Positions 45,201-56,616 of a stretch of 64,000 nucleotides of DNA are shown here, in pieces. Source of the stretch: Cycas panzhihuaensis (lineage: Eukaryota > Cycadophyta); assembly GCA_023213395.1 (NCBI GenBank), contig CM041465.1:57977741-58041740 (forward strand), read 5' to 3'. The stretch's first letter is position 1, and each line of letters starts with the position of its first letter. The notes under the pieces are model-generated. The model was not told the DNA's origin and searched no databases. It worked only from the letters and a program-made list of their open reading frames with translations. The translations under genes and the position numbers were made by a program.

Positions 45201-45409
45201 AGATGTTCATGATAAATAATGAAGAAGAACCCTCTCCTAATGAAACTGCGGAAGAAATTATAGAAGAAGAAGCACTGATCCAAAAAGATGAAGCCCAGGT
45301 AGAGGAGCTAATGAATACAAACCCGGGCAATGTTTAGATATCACTTCAAGCCATCACTGGGGAGACATGCACACCACAGACATTAAGGTTTCTAAGGATA
45401 ATAAAAAAC

Positions 45410-45872
45410 GTAGAGGTTTCCATTTTGGTGGATAGTGGTAATACACACAATTTCATAAATTGTCCTACTGCAAAAGAGTTAGGTCTCACAGTAAAGCCAC
45501 TCAATATATTCCAAATAGTAATAGTAAATGGTAGAACTATGCCTTGTGGTGATTATTGCCAGCAAGTAAGCTTACTTATAGCGAAGTACTCAACCACAAC
45601 TTGCATGTTTACCATGTCTATCAGTGGTGTCGACATGGTTCTAGGAATACAATTGCTACAAACCTTGGAAAACATTGTTACCATATATTGGATACGGTTT
45701 ACGTGTTTTCACCAAAAGGAACGTAAGTATAAGCTACAAGGTCCAGATATCCCTCCAGCACAACTAGTATCATCTCAGTGTATTGAAAAGATACTTTGGA
45801 AAAATCCTGCCTTGTTCACGATTTCCTGTTATAAGATAGTTGTAGAAGTTCCCACAGAGGTATAAGAACTAA
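45410..45872 (+). pseudogene. Gy2 aspartic protease
   Basis: ILVDSGNTHNFIN (from 45422) is the chromovirus protease site with intact Asp. MVLGIQLLQTL near residues 75-85 of the 45425 frame is the second conserved motif (VLGxxWL) in altered form. Confidence 0.85.
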
Positions 45873-46740
45873 TTGACCAATATAAAAGTTTTTCAGGAAC
45901 TACCACATGAGCTTCCTCCTAGTTGTGGATATGAGCATGCGATTGATTTGGTTCTTCAATCTACCCCTGTCAATATCAGACAATATAGGCACCCATTCCA
46001 TCATAAACAGGAGATTGAACACATCACACAAGATCTTCTCCAACAAGTAATCATCGTGCCAAGTAGTAGTCCTTTTGCATCTCCAGTTATAATTGCACGA
46101 AAGAAAGATGGATCATATCGAATGTGTGGAGATTATCGGGCTCTCAATAAATTAACGATCAAGAATAAATACCCAATTCCTTGTATCGATGATCTTTTAG
46201 ACAAACTTCATGGAGCAAAGTTCTTCTCTAAAATTGATCTGCGCTCTAAATATTATCAAATTCGCATCAAAGAAGAAGATACACATAAGATGGTTTTTTG
46301 CACACATAAAGGGCTATTCGAATTTTGGATTATGCCTTTTGGGTTGACGAATGCCCCTGGAACATTTCAAAATATGATGAACCAGATCCTTAAGCTATAT
46401 ATTCGAAAATTCGTGCTAATTTTTTTTTATGATATCCTAATCTATCGTTGCTCTTGGCAAAAGCATCTCCAACACATACAGATCATTCTCCAGTTATTAC
46501 AGAACCAATATATATATATAAAATCAAACGAAGCTAGAATATTTGGGGCATATAATATCTTTCAAAGGAGTGCAAATTGACCCAAAGAAGATCGAGGCAA
46601 TTATCAACTGGCCCACACCTAAGAATGTTACGAGAGTACGAGGATTCTTAGGAGCCATCGGGTTTGTGCGCAAGTTTATCAAGGGTTATGCTCATATAGC
46701 CGCACCTCTAATAGATTTGACAAGAAAATAGGCATTTAAA
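45873..46740 (+). pseudogene. Gy2 reverse transcriptase
   Basis: Contains ELPPSCGYEHAIDL, SSPFASPVIIARKKDGSYRM, DYRALNKLTIKNKYPIP, FFSKIDLRSKYYQI and MPFGLTNAPGTFQ. The active site reads FFYDILIY where the family has FxDDILIY, so the first Asp is Tyr. GVQIDPKKIEAIINWPTPKN and RGFLGAIGF (46543-46731) form the end of the domain in another frame. Confidence 0.93.
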
Positions 46741-47130
46741 TGGGATCAATTAGCGGAAGCAATGTTTTAGCAACTAAAGACAGCTATGACTACTGCCCCA
46801 GTCCTCACTCTACCATAATTCTCAAAACCCTTCACTATTGAATGTGACACCTCCGATTTTGGGTTGGGAGCAGTTTCGTAAGCTCAATAGCCATGAGCAC
46901 CTCAAGCTAATATACAACAAAGAAATGTTAGCCATTATGCATGCCATCCAACAGTGGCGACAATATTTGCTAGGAAATAAATTTATCATCAAAACTAACC
47001 ATGACAGTTTGAAGTATTTCCTGAATCAAAAATCTCTAACAGATGAACAACAAAAGTGGGTGAGTAGATTACAAGCATTTGACTTTTTGATACTTTACAA
47101 GAAAGGAAAGGAGAACATATAGCAAACACA
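46741..47130 (+). pseudogene. Gy2 RNase H
   Basis: ECDTSDFGLGAV (near 46842), LLAIMHAIQQWRQYLLGNKF and TNHDSLKYFLNQKSLTDEQQKW are the gypsy RNase H blocks. Stops and a frameshift near 46880 break it. Confidence 0.88.
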
Positions 47131-48029
47131 CTATTAAGATCCGTAGCGAAAGATTACGAGGAGGATAAAGCATCATTAAAAGCCATTATCATAGTTAACC
47201 CAACATGGACGGACGAATTAGTCCAAGGTTACGACGGGGATGGTCATTCTCAAAAAGTGCTACAAGAAATCAAGGACGGACTTAATACCAAGTACTCTTA
47301 CCAAGGAAATTTAATCTTGCAAAAAGGAAAGATGCTAGTGCCTGTAGCAACAACAATCAAAACAAAGATCTTAGATGAGGCCCATTGCATCCCTAATGGA
47401 ACGTTATACAAGAGTAGACAAAACCTATCGCAAAATTTGAGAAAATTTCTTCTGGAAAGGAATGAAAGAAGAAATACAAAATCTTCTAGTAGAATGTGAT
47501 CACTGCCAGAGAAACAGAGGAGAGAATATAAGAATTTTGGGTCTTCTTCAGTCTCTACCGATTCCAAGACAAAGATGGGAGGAGATATCTATAGACCTTA
47601 TCACGGGGCTACCAAAATCGGAAGGTAAGGATACCATTTTTGTTGTTGTGGATCGATTAACCAAATACCCACATTTTAGGGGAACTCAAGCAACAGCTAA
47701 AGCCCCTGAAATAGAAGAGTTATTCATCAAGGAGATATATCGTCTCTATGGGTTTCCAAAAGTGATAATTAGTGATCGCGATCCCAAATTCACTAATCAT
47801 TTTTAGCAAGAAATGTTCAAATTGGTAGGCACGAAGCTTAATATGAGTTCTATGAATTATCCGCAATCGGACGGATAGACAAAAGCCGTAAATAAATGCA
47901 TAGAGGGGTATCTACGTAATTTCACCACCCAAAGCCCACACCAGTGGCACAAATGGCTTCATTTAACAGAATGGTGGTACAATACAACTTACCACACCTC
48001 TGTCAAGATGACTCCATTCCAAGCATTAT
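47131..48029 (+). pseudogene. Gy2 integrase
   Basis: The zinc head ends in CDHCQRNRG (near 47500). Core: WEEISIDLITGLPKS, FVVVDRLTKYPHF, and PKVIISDRDPKFTNHF, the first two catalytic Asp regions. A stop at 47804 and later stops break the end of the core. Confidence 0.9.
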
Positions 48030-48572
48030 ATGGATTTGAACTGGACCCAGCCATCTAAAGTACAATCAGTCGAAGAGTATCACCAACAATCAAGGCAGAT
48101 ATTGGAAACCTTAAAAGACAACCTGGACATAGCTCATAATCAAATGAAGCAACAAGCTAACCTTCAAAGAATGGAGTGCACATTCAAGGTAGGAGACTGG
48201 GTTTTTCTGGGATTACAACGCTATAAGCAAATTAGCCTAAAACAAACAAGGCAAAATAAGCTTCAACCAAAATTTTTTGGACCCTATAAAATCTTCGCTA
48301 GAATTGGAGATGTAGCCTATAGATTAGAGCTTCCCCCATATTGTCGAATACACAATACATTTCACGTTTCTTGCCTTAAGAGGAAGATGGGAGAAAGGCT
48401 ACCAATCCAGACAAAACAACTAATATTAGATGAGGAAGGAAGATTATCAATTGAACCAGAAGGTATCCTTCAGAAACACACCAAAAGGTTGCATTCTCGC
48501 AAAGTCATGGAATACCTTATCAAATGGAAAGTAATAGACAACAGCAGGGCCACATGGGAATTTGAGGAATAG
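48030..48572 (+). pseudogene. Gy2 integrase C-terminus with chromodomain-like end
   Basis: FKVGDWVFLGLQRYKQ, KLQPKFFGPYKIFARIGDVAYRLELP and HNTFHVSCLKRKMG are the GPY/F-type module. The last 40 residues (EYLIKWKVIDNSRATWEFEE) correspond to the strand-helix part of a chromodomain, thought to steer integration into heterochromatin. Confidence 0.9.
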
Positions 48573-48635
48573 ATATAGCAGTACCAAAATTTACCCATGC
48601 TTTGAGGGCAAAGCATGTTTTGGAGGGGAGGGAAT
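48573..48635 (+). promoter_or_regulatory. Gy2 3' untranslated region and polypurine tract
   Basis: Purine run GGAGGGGAGGGAA ends at 48634, next to the LTR. Confidence 0.85.
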
Positions 48636-49197
48636 TGTAACATTCCAAAATATGGTTAAAACTATACCATGTGACCATTCAAATCAAAGGTCTCTGAACG
48701 AGGATTCCAATGGTTCAGGTGAAAGTTAATTCAGACATCTGTATCAAAAGTTATAACCATTTAAAGTTTTCAGCCTGCCAGTTTTTGGAGAAGTTCTGGC
48801 CGACTTCTAGTCTTGGTTTCAGGCAAGCTTATCCCCCTTCTCTGGCCAATTTCTATTGCTATCTTTTGGTTGCGTATTTAAGGAGAATTTATGACCTCAT
48901 TTTGGCATCATTGGAGAAGTCTTGGACTGCAATATTTTCGGCCCTTTTGGAGAGCATTGTGAAGGGAACCTCACCTCGAAGAGGGATTCATTATCAATAG
49001 TATTTGCAGAGTCATCCGGTAATCTTGTATCTATTTATTTTATATTCATTTCATACCACTTTATATTTGTATGCCAGAAGTATTCAAGTAGTTTTGTATT
49101 ATCATTCTCTTGATTGAATATTTTAAAAGTGCATTTTGTGGATATTTTATCTATTTTTCTAAAATTTCTTAGAAGAATTTTGTAAGATTTCTATACA
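48636..49197 (+). repeat. Gy2 3' LTR
   Basis: TGTAACATTCCAAAATATGG... ending near CTATACA. Shares long blocks with the Gy3 LTRs in the opposite orientation (ACCATTCAAATC, AAAGTTTTCAGCCTGCCAG). The right end is uncertain by a few bases. Confidence 0.8.
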
Positions 49198-49208
49198 ACT
49201 ACAATGTT

Positions 49209-49220
49209 AACATCCCCCCT
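49209..49220 (-). promoter_or_regulatory. Co5 polypurine tract with stub of 3' LTR
   Basis: Plus-strand TCCCCCCTTAAT is the complement of ATTAAGGGGGGA, the Co3 tract. Left of it, GTTAACA is the first bases of the LTR; the rest is replaced by Gy2. Confidence 0.75.
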
Positions 49221-49229
49221 TAATGTGAA

Positions 49230-49990
49230 TGTGGGGAACCTGCAACCTATAACAGTTGTGTTATCATGAAGGCTAGGACTATCCTGCTGCTTCTTTATCC
49301 TTGTCGATACATCCCTCCTCAAGGATAACATCTGAGAGTCCTAATCTGCTTTCATCTTTGTGAATTGATCTTCAGTAAGCGCTTTAGTGAAGACGTCTGC
49401 AAGTTGATATTCACTCAGATAATAATCGACCTGTAACTTCCCTGACTTGATCTATTCATGGATGTAGTGGTGTTGTATCTTGATGTGTTTCATATGAGCA
49501 TGAAACTCTGGATTTTTTGACAAATGAATGGTACTCTGATTATCGACGAAAATAATCAGATGCCCATACCATACAACTTACTTCACACCAGTATTGAGTC
49601 CTTGATATTCTGCCTCTGTAGAAGATAGCACCATTGTTTGTTGCTTCTTCAACTTCCACAAAATAAATCCATTACCGACACCAAAGATGTATCCAGTAGT
49701 GGACTTCCAATCGTCAGAGTCTCCTCCCTAATCAGCATTAGTGTAGCATGCAACCTTATCTCCTCACCACAACAGTATTCAAAACCAAGATCAATTGTCC
49801 CTTTCAAGTACTTCAGAATCTGCTTTGTGGCAATCCAATGTGATTCCTGAGGATTTTGCATATATCGGGAAACCAATCCAATAGCGTAAGCGATATCTGG
49901 TCTGGCATGAGTCAAATAGATCAAACTCCCTACCAATTGGTGATGCTTCATTCCATCTATTGAGGATTTGGCCACGTCTTTCTGTAATTT
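49230..49990 (-). pseudogene. Co5 RNase H
   Basis: Frame 49975-49649 contains LVGSLIYLTHARPDIAYAIG, LVSRYMQNPQESHW and KYLKGTIDLGFEYCCGEE, collinear with Co3. The tail to 49230 (with a TNWADVF-like region) is decayed. Confidence 0.88.
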
Positions 49991-50039
49991 TATGCCCTTA
50001 ACACATGATATTCAATCGGTTTGCAGTTATGCATCCCAA

Positions 50040-50800
50040 ACTTCTTCAGTAGGTTCTTCACATATTAAGTCTGCAACAACATGATCTGATCTTCCATCTG
50101 CTTGACTTGGATGCCCAAGAAGTAGTGAAGTCTCCCGAGGTCTATCATGTCAAAGGTAGCTCCCAAATTGGACTTGACTCCTATAATAGTTTTATTACAA
50201 TTGCCTTCGATGAGTAAATCATCCACATACAACACAATAGCTACCATTGAGGTTCCTCTTCTTTTCACATACAGATTCAAATCGAGATCAAAAACAATGA
50301 ATCCTTCAACTTTCAACTTGGCATCAATCTTCTCACACCAAGCACAGGGTGCTTGTTTCAAGCCATAGAGTGATTTCTTCAACTGGCATACAAGATGCTC
50401 GTAGCCTTCCTTAATGAATCCCAAAGGCTACAACATATAAATCTCCTCCTTTAGATCTCCATTAAGAAATGCGGATTGATGTCCATTTGGTGTAACTCCC
50501 AACTATATGCAGTTACTAAGGAAATGATTAAATAGATTGTTGTTGTCTTGGAGACTAGTGCAAATGTCTCTTCATAATCAATTCTTTCTTTTGTTTGAAC
50601 TCTTGAGTGACAAGCCTGGCCTTGTACTTGTCCACCTCTCCATTGGAGCAAAACTTAGTCTTGTAGACTCACTCGCATCCAACAAGGTTTTTCATCAGAG
50701 GGAGTGGAACCAAATCCCATGTGCCATTCTTCATGAGTAAACTATACTCCTCTTCCATCACAACTCTCGATCGTGGATCACCTTTCGCTTCATCATATGA
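50040..50800 (-). pseudogene. Co5 reverse transcriptase
   Basis: Frame 50424-50065 has YEHLVCQLKKSLYGLKQAPC and LYVDDLLIEGN with the YVDD site intact, then LHYFLGIQV. The N-terminal blocks (ERIDYEETFA, ELHQMDI) are at 50651-50451 in another frame. Confidence 0.92.
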
Positions 50801-50911
50801 ATCAAGATCACTGGAGTTGTTGTTGTCTACCAATTGAGTTCGATTGCCATGCTAACTTCTTGTTGTTCTCTCATCAACAAGAGTATGCATTGCCACTCCA
50901 GAATCTTCAAT
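50801..50911 (-). pseudogene. Co5 linker, 3' side of the Gy3 insertion
   Basis: Short stretch matching the Co3 linker region near 34570. The sequence stops at TCAAT and resumes after Gy3 at 54541 with the same TCAAT. Confidence 0.8.
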
Positions 50912-51478
50912 TGTAACAATCTCATAGAATTTTTCTAAGAAATATAGTACAAAATAGACAAAGTATCTACCAAATACACTTGCAAAATATTCAATTAAGA
51001 GTAATAATATAAATCTACTTGAATACTTCTTCCATACAAATATAAAATGGTATGAAATGAACATAAATTGAATAAATACAATGTTACCAAAAGATCCTGC
51101 AAGTATTGTCGATAATGAATCCCTTTTTGAGGCAAGGTTCCCTCCACAAAGCTTCCCCGAAGGGTTGAAAATATGGCAGTACAAACTTCCTTGGCAATGC
51201 CCAAATGAGGTCGCAAATCCTCCTTAAATAGGCGAGCAAACAATATTAGTAGAAGTCGGCCAGAAAAGGGATATAAACCCGCCTAAAACCAAAACTGGAA
51301 GTCGGCCAAAACTTCCCCAAAAACTGGCAGGCTGAAAACTTCAAAAGGCCATAACTTTTGTTATGGATGTCAAAATTGATTTTGGTCTAAACCGTCAGAA
51401 TCGTGGTTCAGAGACCTTCGATTTGAATGGTCACAAAGTATAGTTTCAACCAAATTCCAAGGTGTATGGGATGCTACA
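50912..51478 (-). repeat. Gy3 3' LTR
   Basis: 567 bp; plus-strand TGTAACAATC...GGATGCTACA. Pairs with 53971-54540. Confidence 0.93.
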
Positions 51479-51541
51479 AATCCATGTCTTTCAAAACATG
51501 CTTTGCCCTCAAAGCATGGGTAGATCTAGATGTTGTTGATG

Positions 51542-51883
51542 TCATTCTTCTGATTCCCATGTGGCATCTTCTGCGTCCAAGGATTTCCACTTCACAAGGT
51601 ATTCTCTTATTTCCCTAGAGCGTAGTTGTTTTGTTCGGACCCATAAAATCCCTTCAGGTTCCAAAATAATTTTTTCTTTTTCATCTAGCTTCGGAATGTA
51701 GGTTTGAGGGGTGATTTTTTCACCAAGCTTCCACTTGAGGCATGATACATGGAAGACATCGTGAATACGGCTACCCTCTGGTAGGCCTAATCGATAGGCT
51801 ACTTCTTTGATCTTCTCACTGACTTGATATGGCCCAAAAAATCTAGGTGCTAACTTATGTTTTCTTGTTTGTCTCAGAGTCAA
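51542..51883 (-). pseudogene. Gy3 integrase C-terminus with chromodomain-like end
   Basis: KLAPRFFGPYQVSEKIKEVAYRLGLP, HDVFHVSCLKWKLG and EYLVKWKSLDAEDATWESEE. Parallel to Gy2, with 113 codons uninterrupted. Confidence 0.92.
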
Positions 51884-51899
51884 TTGCTTGTATGGTTGC

Positions 51900-52819
51900 A
51901 GTCTTAAGAAAAGCCAATCACTAATTGAGAAGGATCTTTCGAATCTATGTAAGTCTGCTTATTGCTTCATTCGATTTCTTGTGGTGTTTAAATTATATTT
52001 TAGTATTTGAAGCATTTGATCCATTTGCTCCTGTTGTTCTCGGACCCCTTGTATGCGCAACGTCTTTCCCCATGTAAGGAGGGATGGTGGCTCAAACCCG
52101 TATAGCACCCAGAAGGAAGTCATTCTTGTTGTTGTATGATAAGTGGTGTTGTACCACCATTCAACCAAATGGAGCCATTTGTGCCAAAGTTGTCACTTGT
52201 GAGAGGTGAAATTTCGTAGATACCCTTCTAGGCACTTGTTTATGACTTTAGTTTGACCATCTGCTTGTGGGTAGTATGATGTGCTCATGGATAGTTTCGT
52301 ACTCCCTAGTTTGAATAAATCTTGCCAAAAATGGCTTGTAAACTTTGGGTCATGATCGCTAACTATGGCATAAGGGAACCCATGTGGACAATGTATTTAT
52401 TTCATGAAAATTCCAGCTAATTGGCTTGCTTTTGTTGTCGATTGAATTCCCCTGAAATGTGCATATTTTATTAGACAATCAACAACCAGAAAAATGGAAT
52501 TCTTGCCCTCTAATTTTGGTAGGCCTGTGATGAAATGCCTATAGATTTATTCCCATTGTTGTTGTGGGATTGGCAAAGGCTACAACAAACCTGGACTTTT
52601 TATGTTCTCACTTTTATTCCTTTGACAAGAATCGCATTCCAATAAGAATTTGGGAACGTCAGCTTTCATCCCTCTCCAAAAGGAGGCGTTTCGTACTTTG
52701 TGATAGGTTTTTCCAATCCCTGTGTGTCCTGCACTAGGCACGGAATATGCTTCTTCTAGCAACATCTCTTTTACTTTTGATGATGTTGGAATAAATATCT
52801 TTCCCTTCCGTAGAATCAA
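51900..52819 (-). pseudogene. Gy3 integrase
   Basis: The head (52819-52580) has GHTGIGKTYHKVR and CDSCQRNKSEN. The core is broken; WWYNTTYHTTTRMTSFWVLYG (52160-52090) is the end of the core, before the linker. Confidence 0.88.
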
Positions 52820-52849
52820 AGCTCATTGTAGACTGTACTTGGTACTCTC

Positions 52850-53343
52850 CTGGGCCTTGATCTCATCCAATATCTTCCTTGAAAAAGAGTCATTTTTGTA
52901 GTCTTAGACTAGTTCATGAGCCCAGCTAGGAGTGGTCATTGATATTGCTTGTAGAGAAATTTCTGCAGTCTGATCTTGCTCATCGTTGTCTTCTGGTATC
53001 TGTGACGATGCGTCTGCAATTACATTCTCTTTTCCCTTTTTATATGCAATACTGAAATCGAATGTTTGAAGCTTACCCACCCATTTTTGTTGTTCGTCTA
53101 AGAGATTTTCCTCGTTAAGTATTTGAGGCTGTCGTGATCTATTTTGACCATGAATCTATTCCCAAGTGAATACTGGTGCCACCGATAAATAGTGTGCATA
53201 ATTGCGAGCATTTCTTTGTCATAGATAGATTTGAGTCACTCCTTGCTATTCAACTTTCAGCTTTTGTATGCCAATGGTCATTCATTTTGGAGGAGGACTG
53301 CTCCTATCCCGGTTCCTGATGCATCACACTCAAGGGTGAAAGG
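52850..53343 (-). pseudogene. Gy3 RNase H
   Basis: Highly fragmented. The plus-strand counterparts of the ECD-S-G start (near 53320) and of a TDH-SLKYL region (near 53130) can be picked out, but no frame is open. Confidence 0.7.
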
Positions 53344-53930
53344 CTAGGAAAAATCTAGAGTTGCGAGCACAGGAGCAGTGATCATTGCTTTCTTTAGGCC
53401 CTGGAAAGCGTCCTCTGCTAGGGGCTTCCAAGCAAATTTATCCTTCTTTGTGAGATCAGTTAGTGGTAATGCAATGTGAGCATACCCTTTTATGAACTTC
53501 CTAAGAAATCCTGCTGCACCTAGGAAGGCTCTAATCCATGTGACATTCTTGGGAGTGGGCCACTTAATGATAGCTTGGACCTTCTTGGGATCCATCTTGA
53601 TCCCCACTTGTGAGATAATGTATCCCAGATATTCGAGCTCCTCTTTCCCAAACATGCATTTCTTCTTGTTGGCAAAAACGTTGATTGCTCTATAAGATCT
53701 GGAGAACAACCTTGATATGTTCTATGTGTTCCTCCCGCATTGCGCTATAGATTAGAATGTCATCAAACAAACCTAGCACAAATTTCCATAAGAAGGGTCT
53801 CAGTATCATATGCATGGTGTTCTGGAACATTGTTGGCGCAATTGTTAGACCGAATGGCATAACTCTGAAAACGAATAGTCCCTCATGAATGCGAAAAGAT
53901 GTCTTGTACACATCCTCTATTTTGATGCAG
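53344..53930 (-). pseudogene. Gy3 reverse transcriptase, 3' half
   Basis: Frames 53911-53690 and 53709-53344 have FRVMPFGLTIAPTMFQ, the site FDDILIYS (both Asp present), then LEYLGYIISQVGIKMDP and FLGAAGFLRKFIKGY. The N-terminal half of RT is missing. Confidence 0.93.
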
Positions 53931-53970
53931 ATTTAGTAGTACCTTGATCTGGTAATGCTTTGATAGCACT
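53931..53970 (-). promoter_or_regulatory. Gy3 degenerate primer region
   Basis: Just inside the 5' LTR the element strand reads GTGCTATCAAAGCA, a weak match to the tRNA-Met complement. RT-coding sequence starts about 20-30 bp further on. Confidence 0.5.
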
Positions 53971-54540
53971 TGTAGCAATCTCACAGAATTTTTCTAAGAA
54001 ATATAGTGCAAAATAGATAAAATATCCACCAAATAAGAGAGTAAAAATATTCAATTAAGAGAGTAATAATATAAATCTACTTGAATACTTCTTCCATACA
54101 AATATAAAATGGTATGAAATGAACATAAACTGAATAAATACAATGTTACCAAATGATCCCACAAATATTGTTGATAATGAATCCCTCTTCGAAGTGAGGT
54201 TCCCTCCATAAAGCTTCCCTGAAGGGCCAAAAATATGGCAGTCCAAACTTCTTTGGCGATGCCTAAATGAGGCCGCAAATCCTCCTTAAATAGGCAGCCA
54301 AAAGATATTAATAGAAGTTGGCCAAAAAAGGGGTATAAACCCGCCCAAAACCAATAATGAAAGTCAACCAAAACTTCCCCAAAAACTAGCAGGCTGAAAA
54401 CTTCAAAAGGCAATAGCTTTTGTTACAAATGTCAGAATTGACTTTCATCTGAACCGTTGGAATCATGGTTCAAATACCTTCAATTTGTATGGTTACAAAG
54501 TATAGTTTTGACCAAATTTGAAGGTGTTTGGGATGCTACA
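53971..54540 (-). repeat. Gy3 5' LTR
   Basis: 570 bp; plus-strand TGTAGCAATC...GGATGCTACA. Confidence 0.93.
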
Positions 54541-54545
54541 TCAAT

Positions 54546-55323
54546 CATCTTCCTTGCCCATAGTGGTATAAGGACCCGATATTAGAGGTGCTTCTTCATG
54601 TGACAGTTCTTCAGTATTACTCACTCCACTCAATCTAGCTTCTTCGTGAATTATAGCGATTGGCTTATCATCCTCTTTGCCTGATAAATACAGGAATGGA
54701 AGTAGTGGGGGGTAAAAAGGCTCTTATGATGATTTTTTAGCATGATATGTCGATAACTCATCAAATTTGACATCTTGTTTAATCACAATCTTTATCCCCT
54801 ATAAATCCCACAGTCTGTAAGCTTTATTTTGATCTGAATACCCCACAAAGATACACTTTAGACTCTTTTGATCCAGCTTCTTGTGATTGTTGTCTGGGAT
54901 GTGTGCATATCCAATGCACCCAAATGTCTTTAAATGGCTAATGACAGGCTTACAACCAGTCCATTTTTCTTTAGGGGTCATGCTTCAAATTGCTTGCGTG
55001 GATACCCAGTTCAAAATATAAACAACAGTCAATGCAACCTCTACCCAAAACATTAGTGGCAAGTATTTAGAGTGCACCATACAGCTTGCCATCTCCATCA
55101 TAGTACAATTCTTTCTTTCTGCAACACTGTTTTGTTGGGGGTTATATGGGACCATAAACTCCCATTTTATACCACGATCTGGGCATAATTGATTAAATGC
55201 ATGATTGTCGTATTCCTTGCCATTATAACTTCACAATGTTTTAATCTTCTTTTCACTTTCATTTTCAACCATCTCTTTCTAGTCACAGAAGCGATCAAAC
55301 ACATCTAACTTATTCTTCAAGAA
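54546..55323 (-). pseudogene. Co5 integrase C-terminus and second half of core
   Basis: Frame 54981-54799 has TPKEKWTGCKPVISHLKTFGC, AHIPDNNHKKLDQKS and FVGYSDQNKAYRLWD. Further right, decayed sequence corresponds to the AERKN and RSDNGK blocks. The reverse complement near 55270 reads through a TAG at the position of the TAG at 33844 in Co3. Confidence 0.88.
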
Positions 55324-55328
55324 GTATA

Positions 55329-55882
55329 TGTTAAACCTTATGTTTACATGTTAAGATTATGTACTTTATTTTTCATGTAATATTTGTACTTTTGTACTTT
55401 AGGGGTGACTTATCACTTAAGTGATAAAGTGCACACCCACATTCTTTCTAGTGATACAACATTGTCACTAAAGGGTCAAATGGACCCACATGCACTTTTG
55501 CTCACTTAAGAGCCCTAAAAGGACACATGTCCTACATGCAAGCCATGTACCTTGGATGTTTGACACTTGTCAAACATCCAATGCCTTAGGTCTCTCCTTT
55601 CACTCTATATAATGAGACCTCTCCTCATTGTTCTCATATAGAGTTGGAGTTGTATTGTTATGTTGCTAGTTTGCAAATCAAACTGTTATTCATTTGGAGG
55701 TTGGACCAATTCCAACCCCTCATCTTTGGTATCATTTTCTTGCTCCTTCTTTTTCATGCTTTGTCTTGCTTATGTTTTCATCTTAAGAGTATCATACTTG
55801 TTAGCATTTGTTGCTTTCTAGAACTAGAGTGAACCTAGCTTCTAGATCTTGGGATTGTAAGGCCATTAGGCCCCTTTTCACA
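55329..55882 (+). repeat. S2: solo LTR with perfect duplication
   Basis: TGTTAAACCTTATG...CCCCTTTTCACA, 554 bp, flanked by GTATA on both sides (55324-55328 and 55883-55887). It splits the Co5 integrase codons exactly. A TATA box (CTCTATATAATGAG) lies near 55604. Solo LTRs arise by recombination between the two LTRs of a full element. It belongs to the same family as S1. Confidence 0.93.
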
Positions 55883-55887
55883 GTATA

Positions 55888-56260
55888 CCTAGGCCTTCCT
55901 AGTGTAATCATCCACAAACACTAAGGTGTATCCAGTTCTTGATATTGAAGGGTTTGGGAGTGGACCCATCACATCTATATGCATAAGCTCTAGCTTCTCC
56001 TTGGCTCTCAAGGCATTATCCTGAGTAAAAGGATAGCGATGGCGCTTCCCATATATGCACCCTTCACAAACACCGTCTGAGCATGAAATAGATGGTAATC
56101 CTTCCACCATCTTCAACCTCTTCAGCAATGCGATGCTTTTGTAATTAAGGTGTCTTAGGCAATTATGCCATAGTTTGCTCACATCATCTACACTGGCAAC
56201 GCAAGTGTTAAGACTTCTTCTAAGATTGAAACTTTTCAAACACCCAGAAGTTATCTTTCA
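55888..56260 (-). pseudogene. Co5 integrase, first half
   Basis: 116-codon frame with LWHNCLRHLNYKSIA, CEGCIYGKRHRYPF, MHIDVMGPLPNPSIS and FVDDYTRKA. Zinc-head Cys residues and the first catalytic Asp are present. Confidence 0.92.
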
Positions 56261-56600
56261 CCTTCCCAATAGCAATGACAGAGAAATTCTGCCTAGGATC
56301 CTTAATTAAGCATCTATCATGATAAAGCTTCACCTTTATTCCTTGTTTGTAGATTTTTCAAGCCGAAAGCAAATTCAATTGCATCTTGGGTACATATCAT
56401 ACCATTGTAAACTTACCACCTGCCAAGAAAACTTCGCCAACACCTTCCATTGGTAACACATGAGCATCCCCAAGGATGGTCTCCGCATCACTAATGATTT
56501 TCACTCCATGTATCAAAGTTATGCTTTTGGAAGGAGATATGCTTCTGCACTCCAGGGTCCAAAATCCAATAATCTCTCTGATTTGACTCAATTGACAAGG
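56261..56600 (-). pseudogene. Co5 protease
   Basis: Frame 56591-56397 carries ILGDAHVLPMEGVGEVFLAG after the site. The site itself (Co3 YWVLDSGAQKHI) reads FWTLECRSI, so the DSG triad is lost by a frame slip. Confidence 0.85.
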
Positions 56601-56616
56601 CTAACGCTCTGACGCA

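Larger units (their letters stand above)
44428..49197 (+). mobile_element. Gy2: Ty3/gypsy chromovirus-like element lacking its 5' LTR
   Basis: Plus-strand element with gag, protease, RT, RNase H, integrase and a chromodomain-like C-terminus, then a purine tract and 3' LTR (48636-49197). The left side opens directly in gag next to the tandem array; no 5' LTR or primer site is present. Its LTR matches Gy3 LTRs at family level. Many stops, and the RT active site is damaged. Confidence 0.88.
50912..54540 (-). mobile_element. Gy3: internally deleted gypsy element
   Basis: LTRs at 53971-54540 (5') and 50912-51478 (3'), perfect duplication TCAAT (50907-50911 and 54541-54545). The interior is only 2.5 kb. 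It opens inside the reverse transcriptase right after the primer region, so gag, protease and the start of RT are deleted, yet RNase H, integrase and chromodomain remain. The clean duplication shows the element transposed as a unit. Confidence 0.95.
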
